DNA from: Pseudomonas synxantha
Lineage (GTDB): Bacteria; Pseudomonadota; Gammaproteobacteria; Pseudomonadales; Pseudomonadaceae
Direction: 5' to 3'
NCBI RefSeq assembly: GCF_900105675.1
Contig: NZ_LT629786.1
Location: forward strand, 2,232,001 to 2,296,000
DNA length: 64,000 bases
The translations under genes were made by a program, and so were the position numbers. Shown piece by piece: positions 45,744-55,800 of this stretch (position 1 is the stretch's first letter; every line of letters starts with the position of its first letter). The notes under the pieces are model-generated. The model searched no databases. It was not told the origin of the DNA and was given only the letters and a program-made list of their open reading frames with translations.

Positions 45744-46289
45744 TCAGCTCAATGGGTTGTCGACCTGGATATAGAATGCATAGATCCCCAATACCAGCCA
45801 GAACACCATGAACAACCACGGCGCACGCATGGAGAACAGCAGCGACTTGCGGTAGCCCTTGTGCGTCGACTCCATCTCGGAAAACAACGGCGATTCATCG
45901 TAGGCCATGCCCATCACCGGCTCACTGCGCAGCAACTCGCTTTGCTTGTAGTGCCAGTGGTCGATGATTTCGTAGGCGGCACGTATGCCAGGCCAGGCGT
46001 TGAGCGAGCTTAAGATACCCAGCGCGGCGAGGATCACCGGCACCACCAGGGTGAACAGCTTGCCCCACTCCGGGTTGAGGTTGCCCATGCCGGAGACAAA
46101 GGCGATGACCAGGAATGACTGCGCCGTGAGGTAGGCGTCAGTGCGGTTGGCCAGGATGGAGGTTTCGTACTGGATCTCGCGGCGATAGAAGTCGAGACGG
46201 TCCTTGGGCGAGCCGAAGATCTTCGCGTTGTGCTCGCTGTGGTCGGTCAGGGCTGCTTCGGGCGTGTCTGGAGAGATGATTCTGGGCAC
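45744..46289 (-). CDS. Three-helix membrane protein of unknown function
   Basis: The product is 181 residues from GTG 46287-46289, chosen for the GGAG 7 bases upstream; a GTG at 46358 would add 23 residues but has no ribosome-binding site. A soluble start with IFGSPKDRLDFYRREIQYET leads to two helices at about residues 55-100 (AQSFLVIAFVSGMG and LFTLVVPVILAALGILSSL). A loop with SEPVMGMAYDESPLF follows, then a third helix (WLFMVFWLVLGIYAFYI) near the end. The family is not recognised. Confidence 0.65.
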   Translation of the reverse strand: MPRIISPDTPEAALTDHSEHNAKIFGSPKDRLDFYRREIQYETSILANRTDAYLTAQSFLVIAFVSGMGNLNPEWGKLFTLVVPVILAALGILSSLNAWPGIRAAYEIIDHWHYKQSELLRSEPVMGMAYDESPLFSEMESTHKGYRKSLLFSMRAPWLFMVFWLVLGIYAFYIQVDNPLS

Positions 46290-46385
46290 GACGGGGCTCC
46301 ACGCGATGACTAATCTGGTTAGAAGACGCGGGCTTCGATGAAGTTCAAGTTTGTTCACGCCCAGGGTGGAACGAACACGCTTTGA

Positions 46386-46816
46386 ATGTGAGAGGGGCTT
46401 GCCCCCGATGGCGGCCTGTCAGCCGACCAGTATCTTGGATTAGACCGAGTACATATCCATTGCTGCGGTAACGGCCACTTAAGGTTCCGCTCTTACAGCG
46501 GGTCACTTTTGGAAAAGAGCCCCAAAAGTAACCAAAAGGCTCTTGCCCCACCACTCGGCACCTCGCTTAGGCTCGGTGTGCCCGTAATCCGACAGGGATT
46601 TGGGGGGCCGCCGCCACGCGCCATCCATGGCGCGGGGCGGCTAAACCGGCATCCCTGCCGGTTTACCCCCCAAATCCCTGTCGAATTCCGGCCAGCGTGG
46701 TTTAACGGGGCGCCTGAGATCAAAATCAAAAGCAGATCAAGATCAGGAGCGGCTCGCTGCGCATCGTGGTTACGGTCTGCTGCTACGAAGTTGTGTAGAT
46801 ACCTATGCGATCCAAA
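46386..46816 (-). repeat. Long intergenic repeat, copy B, inverted relative to copy A
   Basis: The reverse complement follows copy A (32131-32572) almost throughout: CTACACAACTTCGTAGC, CGTTAAACCACGCTGGCCGG, GGTAAACCGGCAGGGATGCC, CACCGAGCCTAAGCGAGGTG, GGATATGTACTCGGTCT, then the REP arm. The palindromic core is identical in layout; differences cluster near the ends. The gap 46290-46925 contains this repeat and the next REPIN and no gene that I can support. Confidence 0.85.
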
Positions 46817-46909
46817 TGTGGGAGGGGGCTTGCCCCCGATATCAGTGTGTCAGTCAGCACATCTGTAGCTGACCCTCCGCCATCGGGGGCAAGCCCCCTC
46901 CCACATTTT
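46817..46909 (+). repeat. REPIN next to long repeat copy B
   Basis: TGTGGGAGGGGGCTTGCCCC opens and GGGGGCAAGCCCCCTCCCAC closes a 90-bp element with the spacer GTGTGTCAGTCAGCACATCT, nearly the same as the REPIN at 12142-12235. It directly abuts copy B of the long repeat. Confidence 0.85.
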
Positions 46910-46925
46910 CACCGCCGTACGTCTG

Positions 46926-49184
46926 TCAGTTATCGATCACCCACCAACGCGGCAGCAATTGCCGTACCCGGGCTTCGCCGAAACGGTCATCGATCAACAT
47001 CACCACACCGCGATCCTGTTGACTGCGGATCACCCTGCCCGCGGCTTGTACGACCTTCTGCAGGCCGGGGTACAAGTAGGTGTAATCGTAGCCGGCGCCG
47101 AAGATCGCGCCCATGCGTGCCTTCATTTGTTCATTCACCGGGTTCAGTTGCGGCAGGCCCAGGGTCGCAATGAAGGCACCGATCAAGCGCGCACCGGGCA
47201 AGTCGATGCCCTCGCCAAACGCACCACCCAGTACCGCAAAGCCAATGCCTTGGCTGTGCTGGGTGAACTGGTCGAGAAAGGCCTGGCGCTCGGCCTCGGC
47301 CATGCCTCGAGATTGCAGCCACAGCGCAATCTGCGGGTGCCGCTCGGCCAACAACTGCGCCACCTGTTGCAGGTAATCGAAGCTGGAAAAGAACGCCAGG
47401 TAGTTACCCGGCTGCTCGACAAATTGCCGCGCAATCAGCTCGACAATAGGCGTAAGCGACGCCTGGCGATGCACGAACCGGGTGGAGATGGCATCGACGA
47501 TACGCACCTGCAATTGCTCGGCCTTGAACGGCGACTCCACATCGACCCAGGCGGTGTCCGCTGGCATGCCGAGCAAGTCGGCGTAATAGTGGCGCGGGCT
47601 CAAGGTCGCAGAAAACAGCACACTGCTGCGGGCGGCAGTCAATCGAGGCCGGATGAACTCGGCCGGCACCACATTGCGCAGGCACAGGGTTGAGCTGCTG
47701 CGCTTGCCGTTGAATTCGCGCTTGCTGATATCGAAGATGAAGTGTTCATTGAACAGCTCCGCCACTTTGGCCCATTGCAGGGCTTCAAAGTAGAAAGCTT
47801 GCAGGTCGCCGCTGAGGGCTTCGGGGTGATCGTTGAAATAGTCGCCCATGGCGCTGATGCACAGGCTCAGGGCTTGCAGCAGTTTTTCGGGCCGGGTGGC
47901 ATAGGCCTGGTACGGTGCGACTTGCTCCTTGTGCAGGGCGTTCCACTCGCGGTTCAGGCGCTGCAAGGGTTTCTTCAGCGCCTCGGGCGCCGTGTCACGC
48001 AGGGTCTTGAGGCTGTATTGGTCAAGGCTGGCGCTGTACATCGAACGGGCGCGCTCCACCAGGTTATGCGCTTCGTCCACCAGCACTGCGACGCGCCACT
48101 GGTTCAACTGGGCGAGGCCGAACAACATGGCGCCAAAATCGAAAAAGTAATTGTAGTCGGCGACCACCAGATCGCTCCAGCGCGCCATTTCCTGGCTCAG
48201 GTAATACGGGCACACCCCATGGGCCAAGGCAACGTCGCGCAGGCTGCGTTGATCGAGCAGGCGCACTTGGGACGCGGCTTGGCGCGCGGCGGGCAGACGG
48301 TCGTAAAAGCCCTTGGCCAAGGGGCAGGATTCGCCGTGGCAGGCTTTGTCCGGGTGCTCGCATGCCTTGTCGCGGGCCACCAGCTCAAGTACCCGCAGCG
48401 GCAGATCGGGGCTGCTGGCGTACAGCACCTGGGCAGCGTCCAGGGCAAGCTTGCGTCCAGGGGTCTTCGCCGTGAGAAAGAACACTTTGTCCAGTTGCTG
48501 TGGCGCCAGCGCCTTGAGCAGCGGGAAGATGGTCCCGACGGTCTTGCCGATCCCGGTGGGCGCCTGGGCCATCAGGCAACGGCCGGTACTCACGGCTTTG
48601 TAGACCGATTCAGCCAAGGCACGTTGCCCAGGACGAAACTCGGCATGGGGAAACGCCAGGGCTTGGGCGGCGCTGTTACGTGCGGTGCGGTGTTGCATTT
48701 CCTGCCGGGCCCAGTCCAGGAACAGCGCGCACTGCTGCTTGAAGAAGTGCTCCAGGTCTGGCGCGTTGAAATGTTGGTTCAGCAGGGTCTCGCCTTCGCC
48801 GACGATATCGAAGTACACCAGTGCCAGGTCGATGTCGTCGAGGCCGAGTTTCTGGCACATCAGCCAGCCATACACCTTGACCTGGGCCCAGTGCAGTTGC
48901 CGATGGTTGGCGGGCTGGGCGGCGAGATCGCCACGGTAGGTCTTGACCTCTTCCAGGCGGTTGGCGTCCGGATCGTAGCCGTCCGCCCTGCCCCGCACTT
49001 TGAGCTGCAGGTATTCTCCCTCGAGGGCGACCTCGTTCTGATAGTGCGCGCTACGCCGGGAAGCCACGGTGCGGTGACCGACGATCCCTTCCTGGGCGCT
49101 GGGCGACGGCGTAAAACGCAGGTCAAGGTCGCCGACCTTGGCGGTGAACTCACACAACGCCCGCACGGCCACGCTGTAGCTCAA
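46926..49184 (-). CDS. DinG/XPD-type ATP-dependent DNA helicase with an N-terminal Cas4/RecB-like nuclease module
   Basis: The product is 752 residues from TTG 49182-49184, which overlaps the FAN1 stop (TTGA). Residues about 60-115 look like a PD-(D/E)XK nuclease of the Cas4/RecB type: GRADGYD (D68), LEEVKTYRGD (E79, K81), and QVKVYGWLM. The helicase follows: Walker A APTGIGKT (208-215), four cysteines C275, C282, C287 and C325 in the position of the XPD/DinG iron-sulfur cluster, DEAH box at 370-373, then SVLFSATLSP and QAAGRVIRSQQDRG. It probably unwinds 5'-3' and processes damaged or branched DNA with the nuclease encoded upstream. Confidence 0.88.
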   Translation of the reverse strand: MSYSVAVRALCEFTAKVGDLDLRFTPSPSAQEGIVGHRTVASRRSAHYQNEVALEGEYLQLKVRGRADGYDPDANRLEEVKTYRGDLAAQPANHRQLHWAQVKVYGWLMCQKLGLDDIDLALVYFDIVGEGETLLNQHFNAPDLEHFFKQQCALFLDWARQEMQHRTARNSAAQALAFPHAEFRPGQRALAESVYKAVSTGRCLMAQAPTGIGKTVGTIFPLLKALAPQQLDKVFFLTAKTPGRKLALDAAQVLYASSPDLPLRVLELVARDKACEHPDKACHGESCPLAKGFYDRLPAARQAASQVRLLDQRSLRDVALAHGVCPYYLSQEMARWSDLVVADYNYFFDFGAMLFGLAQLNQWRVAVLVDEAHNLVERARSMYSASLDQYSLKTLRDTAPEALKKPLQRLNREWNALHKEQVAPYQAYATRPEKLLQALSLCISAMGDYFNDHPEALSGDLQAFYFEALQWAKVAELFNEHFIFDISKREFNGKRSSSTLCLRNVVPAEFIRPRLTAARSSVLFSATLSPRHYYADLLGMPADTAWVDVESPFKAEQLQVRIVDAISTRFVHRQASLTPIVELIARQFVEQPGNYLAFFSSFDYLQQVAQLLAERHPQIALWLQSRGMAEAERQAFLDQFTQHSQGIGFAVLGGAFGEGIDLPGARLIGAFIATLGLPQLNPVNEQMKARMGAIFGAGYDYTYLYPGLQKVVQAAGRVIRSQQDRGVVMLIDDRFGEARVRQLLPRWWVIDN

Positions 49185-50827
49185 GCGCTCTGCTCCGCCC
49201 AGCGCACGTAGCAGACGGTGACCGGCATCTGGTACTCGGCGCAGAACGCCAGCCAACGCAATTGGTTGTCTTGCAGGCGGTCGCCGGGGCCCTTGACCTC
49301 GATCATGCGGTAGGTCTTTTGTGCGGGCCAGAACTGGATCAGGTCCGGCATCCCGGCGCGGTTGGCGCGGATGTCCACCAGCAGGCGCGCAAACCAATGG
49401 CGCAGGTGTTCGGCGGGCAGGCAGGCCAGGGCTTGTTCCAGCAGCTCTTCACTGAGCAGGTTCCAAAACACGAACGGCGACTGGATGCCCCATTTGTCCG
49501 CGTAACGTTGGCGAATGGTGGCCTTGTAGCGCTCATCCTCCAGTTGCTCGAAGCAGGCAGCAAACAAGGCTTCTCGACGCTGATGGAAGTCCTCGCTGTG
49601 CAGGTCCGCCGGCCCACGCTGGAACGGGTGGAAGAACGCCCCCGGCAGCGGCGCGAAAATCGCGTCCCAACACAACAGGCCGAACAGCGAATTGATCAGG
49701 CCGTTCTCGACGTAATACACCGGTGCGTCCGGCTCGTTCAGATGCGCCTGCACGCAAAATTCCACCGACATCATCGGCTCCGGCTCCAGTGCCAGGTCCA
49801 GGCGCGCAACGGCCTGTGGCTTGGCCTTGGGCAGAGCCGGCTGGCCCAGTTTGCGCCGCAAGCGGGGCAGCACCCGTAGCAGGTGCTGGCGTTCAGCAGC
49901 ACTTTCCGGGGCTTGTTGGGCGGCGATCGCCAAGGCCATGGCCTGCGCGTAATCCTCCTGGCGCTCCAATACACGGATCAACCGCGCCCGTGCGCCGGGA
50001 TAGGTGCAGTGTCGGTAAACCTGTTCAGCCAGTGCCAACTCGCCACAGCGCTCGCCATACTGGCCGATCTGGAAGAGCAGTTTGGCGCGGCGTTTTTCCA
50101 GCCAGGGGTTATCGGTATGCAGCGTGGCGATCTGTGCCAGCACCGCATCCAGTGCCTCACCGGCTTCAAAGGCTTGCTGACATTGGTGCAGGAACAGGAA
50201 ACCCTGCACGTCTTCACGGGTGCGCAGACCACGGGACTCGGCGCAGAACGGGACTTTTTCATAGGTGTAGATGCCTAGGTCTGCCAGCACGAATTCCGAC
50301 CAGTCCTGATGCAGATTGCCGAAGAACATCAGGCGCAGGCGATCACACAACTCCATTACCGTGAGGCTATAGAGCACATCGTCTACATCGGGACACCACT
50401 GGGCAAAACTGCGCTGTTCGCTGAACTGCGCGGCCAGTGGCTCGAGCCAGGCGGCCTTGTTGGCCTTGGGCTGGTCGATCCAGGGCCTGAACGCATTCAG
50501 GATTTCGCCCTTTTGCAGCAAGGTGAACAAGGTCGCAAACGGCAGCGGGCTTTGGTCGTCCACCCAGCCCAGTTCGCGCAACGGGCCCGCCGCTGCATGG
50601 GGACAACCGATTTCCAGGTAATTGAGCTTGGCGCCGCGAAAATGCACGCCCTTGCGCATCACCATGCGCACCAATAACGCCTGGGACGCCTGGGGCAACC
50701 TGTCAAATTGCTGAATGAAATGCTCTTCGTGGGCCTCGAGCAAATCGGCATAGCGCTGCCCCAGCCAAGCCAGCACCTGGCGGAAGTTATGCAAGTAATA
50801 CAAGGGGTTTTCGAGGGTGTTGACCAT
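49181..50827 (-). CDS. fan1: FAN1-like structure-specific nuclease (VRR-NUC domain)
   Basis: The 548-residue product has the length and layout of the P. aeruginosa FAN1 homologue. An N-terminal DNA-binding region has FDRLPQASQALLVRMVMRKG. The middle is helical and repeat-like (EKRRAKLLFQIGQYGERCGE). The C-terminal VRR-NUC domain has the PD-(D/E)XK residues in GMPDLIQFW (D495) and MIEVKGPGDRLQDNQLRWL (E510, K512). FAN1 incises 5' flaps and helps unhook interstrand crosslinks. Start ATG 50825-50827; no strong ribosome-binding site. It is translationally coupled to the helicase gene. Confidence 0.88.
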   Translation of the reverse strand: MVNTLENPLYYLHNFRQVLAWLGQRYADLLEAHEEHFIQQFDRLPQASQALLVRMVMRKGVHFRGAKLNYLEIGCPHAAAGPLRELGWVDDQSPLPFATLFTLLQKGEILNAFRPWIDQPKANKAAWLEPLAAQFSEQRSFAQWCPDVDDVLYSLTVMELCDRLRLMFFGNLHQDWSEFVLADLGIYTYEKVPFCAESRGLRTREDVQGFLFLHQCQQAFEAGEALDAVLAQIATLHTDNPWLEKRRAKLLFQIGQYGERCGELALAEQVYRHCTYPGARARLIRVLERQEDYAQAMALAIAAQQAPESAAERQHLLRVLPRLRRKLGQPALPKAKPQAVARLDLALEPEPMMSVEFCVQAHLNEPDAPVYYVENGLINSLFGLLCWDAIFAPLPGAFFHPFQRGPADLHSEDFHQRREALFAACFEQLEDERYKATIRQRYADKWGIQSPFVFWNLLSEELLEQALACLPAEHLRHWFARLLVDIRANRAGMPDLIQFWPAQKTYRMIEVKGPGDRLQDNQLRWLAFCAEYQMPVTVCYVRWAEQSA

Positions 50828-51014
50828 GGCGCAAGGCAATCAAATACTGGTTATGCATACAGAGTGCCGCTGCTAAGCACTTGTTGCAATCGGTAATAGA
50901 TAAATGGTCCCTGCAACTTTTTGTAAAAAAGCGATCAGATGAGGGAGTAGATCGCGTAATATTTATCGCCCCCAGCCATGGGTGGCGGGACTTTTCAGGG
51001 TTAAGGTAAGGGTA

Positions 51015-51239
51015 ATGAACATGAAGAATTTGGGGCTTCCACTGGTTGCGCTCACTTTTCTGGTATTGGCCGGTTGCTCCACGCAAACCGTCGTGACATT
51101 GCAAAATGGTACGCAGTATTTGACCAAGGACACACCCAACGCCAAGACAGCCGACGGCTTCTATGAGTTCACCGATATTGCCGGCAAGCGCATTCGCATC
51201 AAGGCCGATGATGTGGCCACGGTGCGCAAGGAAAACTAA
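51015..51239 (+). CDS. Small lipoprotein, YgdI/YgdR-like (DUF903)
   Basis: A 74-residue lipoprotein with the lipobox LVLAGC at about residues 16-21, followed by the SH3-like DUF903 core (VVTLQNGTQYLTKDTPNAKT, GKRIRIKADDVATVRK). Lipid-anchored in the envelope; function unknown. ATG 51015 follows GTAAGGG. A second ATG two codons on is an alternative. Confidence 0.85.
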   Translation: MNMKNLGLPLVALTFLVLAGCSTQTVVTLQNGTQYLTKDTPNAKTADGFYEFTDIAGKRIRIKADDVATVRKEN

Positions 51240-51244
51240 TGATC

Positions 51245-51285
51245 AAATGTGGGAGGGAGCAACCCCCTCCCACAGTTTTCAACCG
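51245..51285. terminator. Hairpin between convergent lipoprotein and lipase genes
   Basis: TGTGGGAGGG and CCCTCCCACA pair around a short loop, flanked by TTTTC to the right and by AAAT to the left. The arms are a degenerate REP. It lies between two converging genes and is likely a bidirectional terminator. Confidence 0.6.
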
Positions 51286-51294
51286 CATTCCAAG

Positions 51295-52719
51295 TTAAGC
51301 GATAACAATCCCCTCCCCTGACACACTGCTCACTCCCACCAGCGTCACCGAGTCGGCGCCAAAGCTGATCACCGTGTCTGCGCCCACCACCTTGGTGTGC
51401 TCGCGATAATCCGTACTGCCCTGCACATCGGTGAATACCAGCTTGTCGGTTGCTTGATAGCCAATCACCCGATCATTGCCAAACTGCCCGCTGAACAAAA
51501 ATGTGTTATGCCCGCTGCTGTCGCGGATCGTGTCATTGCCCTTGCCGCCTTCGATAAAGTCCGCGCCCCGGCCGCCCTTGATCAGGTCGTTGCCATCGCT
51601 GCCGATGATGAAGGTGTTGCCCTTGTGTGCCTCGGCGTTGCGATTCAAGTCCTGCACCCAGGTGGTGGCCCGTGCCGGGTCGGACAGGTTGGCGACAATT
51701 ACCGTGGAGTCGCGGGTCATTTGCTCGTAGAAGCCGGAATCGAGGATGCGGGTCATGCCGTCGCCGTAACCGGTGGGCAAGTGTGAAACCCAGGTCGGCA
51801 GGTTGAGGATGGAAAATGGCAGCACGTTCCACAGCGTTGACGCGTAGTGGTCGTTGAAGCTGACGATATTGTCGGTGCTCGATTCGTGGGGCGTGTCGTG
51901 CACACCCAGGGACGACAGGTTGAATGACGAGCCGTCCAGGGCGCGGAACACCGGGTCGTTTTCATAGCCGACGTTCAGCACCTTGTCGCCGGCGCTCTGG
52001 GTGGGTGAAGCATACGCCACGTAGTTGGCGTCCTTATAGAACCCCGACCATTTGCCGTCGCTCAAGTCGGCCATGCTGTTGACCGCCAGGCCGCCCAGGC
52101 TGTGGCCGCTGACCACCACGTCGTTGCCGCTCAGGCCTTGGGCCGTGGCGTAGGCCGCGACGTTGCCGAGCAAGTTGCCAAAGGCTTCGCCCGTGTAGTT
52201 TTTCGCATAGTCCTTGGGACCGAACGCGGCCAGCAGGTCGCTGATCACGTCGCCGATGGCGTCTGTGACCAGGTTTTCCCGAGGTCCCGACGTACCACGA
52301 AAGCCGATGCCGATTTCCTGCAATTTACCAGCGTCATCGTACTTGCCCAGCACCTCGACCTGCGCCGTGGCGTAGGCAGGCTTTTCACCGAAGAAAGTGC
52401 CCCGGACATCAACCTTGCCGCTGTAACCCAGGGTATCGGCGCTGATGGGGGTCCAACCGGCTTTTTGTACCGCATCGAGGGCGGCTTTTTCCGCGTCGGG
52501 GTTCCAGGGGATACCAGGGATCACCCCTTGGGAGTCGCTGCTGCCAATCAGCGCGCCGATCAGTGTGGCCGGCAACCCAAGGCCGAGACCATTGTTCTGG
52601 TAGCCGACGGCAAAGCCGTGATCCAGGTTGTGGTAGGCATACACCGTGAGCGCCATGGCATCGGCGAACAACGCCTTGGAGTCCTCGGTACCGAGGTTTT
52701 TATAGTCAAAGATACCCAT
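51295..52719 (-). CDS. lipA: Extracellular RTX lipase, TliA/LipA2-type (family I.3)
   Basis: The product is 474 residues from ATG 52717-52719 (MGIFDYKNLG), behind GAGAGG. It is very close to the P. fluorescens thermostable lipase TliA along its length. The nucleophile is S207 in VVSGHSLGGLA, with IGFRGTSGPRENLVTDAIGD upstream. Glycine-rich RTX calcium repeats at about 372-395 (GSDGNDLIKGGRGADFIEGG) and the hydrophobic C-terminal end form the uncleaved type I secretion signal. Exported by AprDEF, encoded upstream in the same direction. It hydrolyses triglycerides and is a known cause of milk spoilage. Confidence 0.96.
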   Translation of the reverse strand: MGIFDYKNLGTEDSKALFADAMALTVYAYHNLDHGFAVGYQNNGLGLGLPATLIGALIGSSDSQGVIPGIPWNPDAEKAALDAVQKAGWTPISADTLGYSGKVDVRGTFFGEKPAYATAQVEVLGKYDDAGKLQEIGIGFRGTSGPRENLVTDAIGDVISDLLAAFGPKDYAKNYTGEAFGNLLGNVAAYATAQGLSGNDVVVSGHSLGGLAVNSMADLSDGKWSGFYKDANYVAYASPTQSAGDKVLNVGYENDPVFRALDGSSFNLSSLGVHDTPHESSTDNIVSFNDHYASTLWNVLPFSILNLPTWVSHLPTGYGDGMTRILDSGFYEQMTRDSTVIVANLSDPARATTWVQDLNRNAEAHKGNTFIIGSDGNDLIKGGRGADFIEGGKGNDTIRDSSGHNTFLFSGQFGNDRVIGYQATDKLVFTDVQGSTDYREHTKVVGADTVISFGADSVTLVGVSSVSGEGIVIA

Positions 52720-52772
52720 TGGTAGTGCCTCTCTGTTGTTGGATTTGTAGAGAAAGCCAAAACACCAGTAGC

Positions 52773-52803
52773 CCCCTGATGGACACCGTGGGCCCATCAG
52801 GGG
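52773..52803. repeat. 10-bp inverted repeat between the second autotransporter and lipA
   Basis: CCCCTGATGG and CCATCAGGGG are perfect complements around an 11-nt loop, between the stop of the autotransporter at 52814 and the lipA start at 52719. No long T-run follows on the minus strand (GCTACTGGTGTTTTGG). It may tune expression of the last gene of the operon or stabilise the upstream mRNA end. Confidence 0.55.
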
Positions 52804-52813
52804 AGTGACGCCT

Positions 52814-55800
52814 TTAGAACGCCCAGTCCAGGCTCAAACCGACGCCGTGCACTTTCTCCTTGCTGGCCAGCAGGCCGTTGTAGTCGAAGTTCACCCGCGC
52901 CTCCTTGCTCAACGCCAGGCTGACCCGTGCCCCGACCAGTGCGGCATCGCGCACCATCGGCGCACTTTCCACGCTGAACGAAGGGCCACCGGAGGCGAAC
53001 GCCAGGTGCTGCTCGGAATCGGTGCTGCTCAGGTTGTGCTGCCAGCCCAGGGTGCCGGACACCTCCAGTTGCTGGTGGTCGTTGACGTTGAAGGTTTTCA
53101 AGGCACGCACACCCAGGGTGCTCAACACCAGGTCGCGGCTGTCATCGCCACTTTTCAGCGCAGCGGCATCGCCCTTCTCCTTGAAGCTGTCAGTGTCCAG
53201 ATGCACGTAGGCCAGGTTGGCGAACGGCTCCAGGGCCAGCGGTTGCAGGTTGATGCGATACGCCGCCTCGGTGAACACCTGGGTGCTGTGTGCATCGACC
53301 TTGGCCTTTTGCTTGCCGCTGACGTCGCCGTATTGCAGGTCGCGCTTCACATCGGCGCGGTGCCAGCTGTAGGTTGCGCCACCGCTCAGGCGCCAGGCGC
53401 CGATTTCATGCCCGGCATAGGCCCCGAAGTGGTAGCTGTCGACCGAGGCACGGCTGTGGGTGTCGCTGCCCATGTTCAGCGACGTGTCGCTGTAGCCCGC
53501 CACCAGGCCGATGCGCGTGGCGTCGTCGAGCGCCCCATCCACCCCGGCGAGCATGCCGCCGATGGAGGTGTTATAGCCTGCCGTGTCGCTACGGCTGTCG
53601 GTCTTGCCCCAGGCGCCCAGGGCCTTGACCCACACGTTGCCGCGGGTGTCGATGGCTTGGCTGGTGGCGCCCATCTCGCCATTGCGCAGGCGCTCGCCTA
53701 CCGCTTCGCGAACGTAGCGGCTGTCATTGACCAATGCGGTTTGCAGCGCTGGGTAGACTTCACCACTCAGTTGCTGGAATGCACCCTGGGCCGAGGCGGC
53801 CGTGGGTGCCAGCAGCAAGCTTTCATACACACCATTGCCCGCGCCCAACTGCTCGGCGGCGGCGGCCACGGCGCGCTGGTTCGGCGTGGCGGCCACACTG
53901 GCGAAGCTGTTAGTGCGCGCCACATCCAGCTGCACACCGTTGGCCGCGTAGGTCAAGGTGCCGCCAACAAACAGGTAGTTGGGCAATACCGCACCAAAGC
54001 TGCCGGTCACACCACCTGCCGCTTGCAGGATGTTGTATTGGCGGCCGATCAGACTTTGGGCCTGGGTCGCGCTCAACAACGTCGGGCTGTTTTCCAGGGC
54101 CAGGGTCACGGTGCCGCCGTTAAGCGTGGCGGTACCACCGGCGACGATGCGGTCGCTGCTGGTGGGCGACAACTCCACGGCATAGGTCGAGCCCGGCTCA
54201 AAGGTGACGTTACCCGCCACGTTCAAGGTGCCGATGGAATTACCCGGCGCCACGGTGCCACCGTTTTTTGCGGTCAGCGAACCGATGCGCCCCGAGCCAC
54301 CGAGCACGCCGGCCTGGCCGACGCTGACGTCGGAAGCCAGCGAGCCGTTGATCGCCAACAAGCCCTGGTTGACCAGGGTCGGGCCGCTATAGGTGTTGGT
54401 GCCGGTCAGCACCAGGGTGCCGATGCCCTGCTTGGTCAGGCCGCCATGGCCCGAGATATCGTTGCTCCACACATCCAGCCCGCAGTGCACATCGTTGCAA
54501 ATCCGCTGGGTCGGCTTACCGGCATCTACCACTGCGCCGATCCCTGGCAGGTCCGCCACGAACTGGCCGCTGCCGTAAGCGCCATCGATACGGAACTCGG
54601 CGGGAATATCCTCTGCGGTAACAAACATCCCCGGCCCGTTGACCGCCTTGCCCAGGTTGATCATGCCCCAGCCATACAGCGAGTCGATGCCCGGCGCGCC
54701 GAGGTCGGTGGCGGTGGTCTTGAGCAGCGTGGAGATCTGGTCGCCGCTCATGTACTGGAAACGCTCCATCAGCACTGCTGCTGCACCTGCCACATGGGGC
54801 GCGGCCATGGAGGTGCCGTTTTTGTTGGCCCAGTCGGTGGTCAGGTTGTTCAGGTCGGTGCCATTGATGATCGAGCTGTAGATCTTGGTGCCGGGTGCCG
54901 ACACGCAAAAGCTCGCTGCATAGCCGCAGCGCGAGGAGAAGGTGCTGATCACATAGGGATTGGGGCTGGTGGTGTCCGGGTTCTGCTGCAACGCCGCTAC
55001 TGACAGCCAGTTCGGCGCAATCTCCGGCACAAAATAGGCCAGGCCGGAAATCGCATCCGGGTTGTTGAGGTTGTAGTCGTTACCGGCGGCAAAGATGGTC
55101 AGCACACCGCTGCGCGCCGCATCGATGGCGCCTTGATAAGCACCGCCTGCGATCGTGCCGAGGATCGGCCGGATCGTATTGAACTGCGCCTGGGCTTCAT
55201 TGACGGTGAAATTGGGGAACGCCGGATCGCGGCCGCCCTTGGCATATTGATCACCAATGCCAATGCCCCAGCTGTTGTTGATGATGCGTGCGCCACTGGC
55301 GACCAGCCCATCCCAGCCCGCTTTGTACACCGCGCCGTCGTTGCCGAGGATGATCCCGTCTTCCGGCCCCGGGTCACCGTTTTCGGCGGTAAGGATTTGC
55401 GCATTGAACGCCACACCATGCATGGGCCCGCCGTCGCGGTTACCCGCAGCAATGCCGCCGACGTGGGTGCCGTGGTTACCCAGCTTGCCGTTGGAGTCCT
55501 TGGACGGCGTGCCGTCGTAGCGGAACGCATCACCCGCCTTCACCGGAATATACGGGTCGGTGTATTGGCGGATGCCCTCGGTGACAATCGTCACCACCTT
55601 GTCGGGGCTGGCGAACTCCGGATGCTGGGCGTACACCGGCTGGTCGAAGATCCCAAGCTTGACGCCCTTGCCGGTGTAGCCGGCGGCATACGCGGTGTCG
55701 GCGTGCACGGCGCCCAGGCCCCAATCGGCCTTGAACTCATTGCTGCGCCAACTGGCGGCGTCGCCGAGTTTGCCAGTTTCTACGTAGGGTGCGGCCTGGG

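Noticed and set aside
52805..55003. 732-residue + strand frame opposite the autotransporter, and a 658-residue one at 57066-59042
   Set aside because: Both are mirror frames of certain genes, with no start context, signal or domain.
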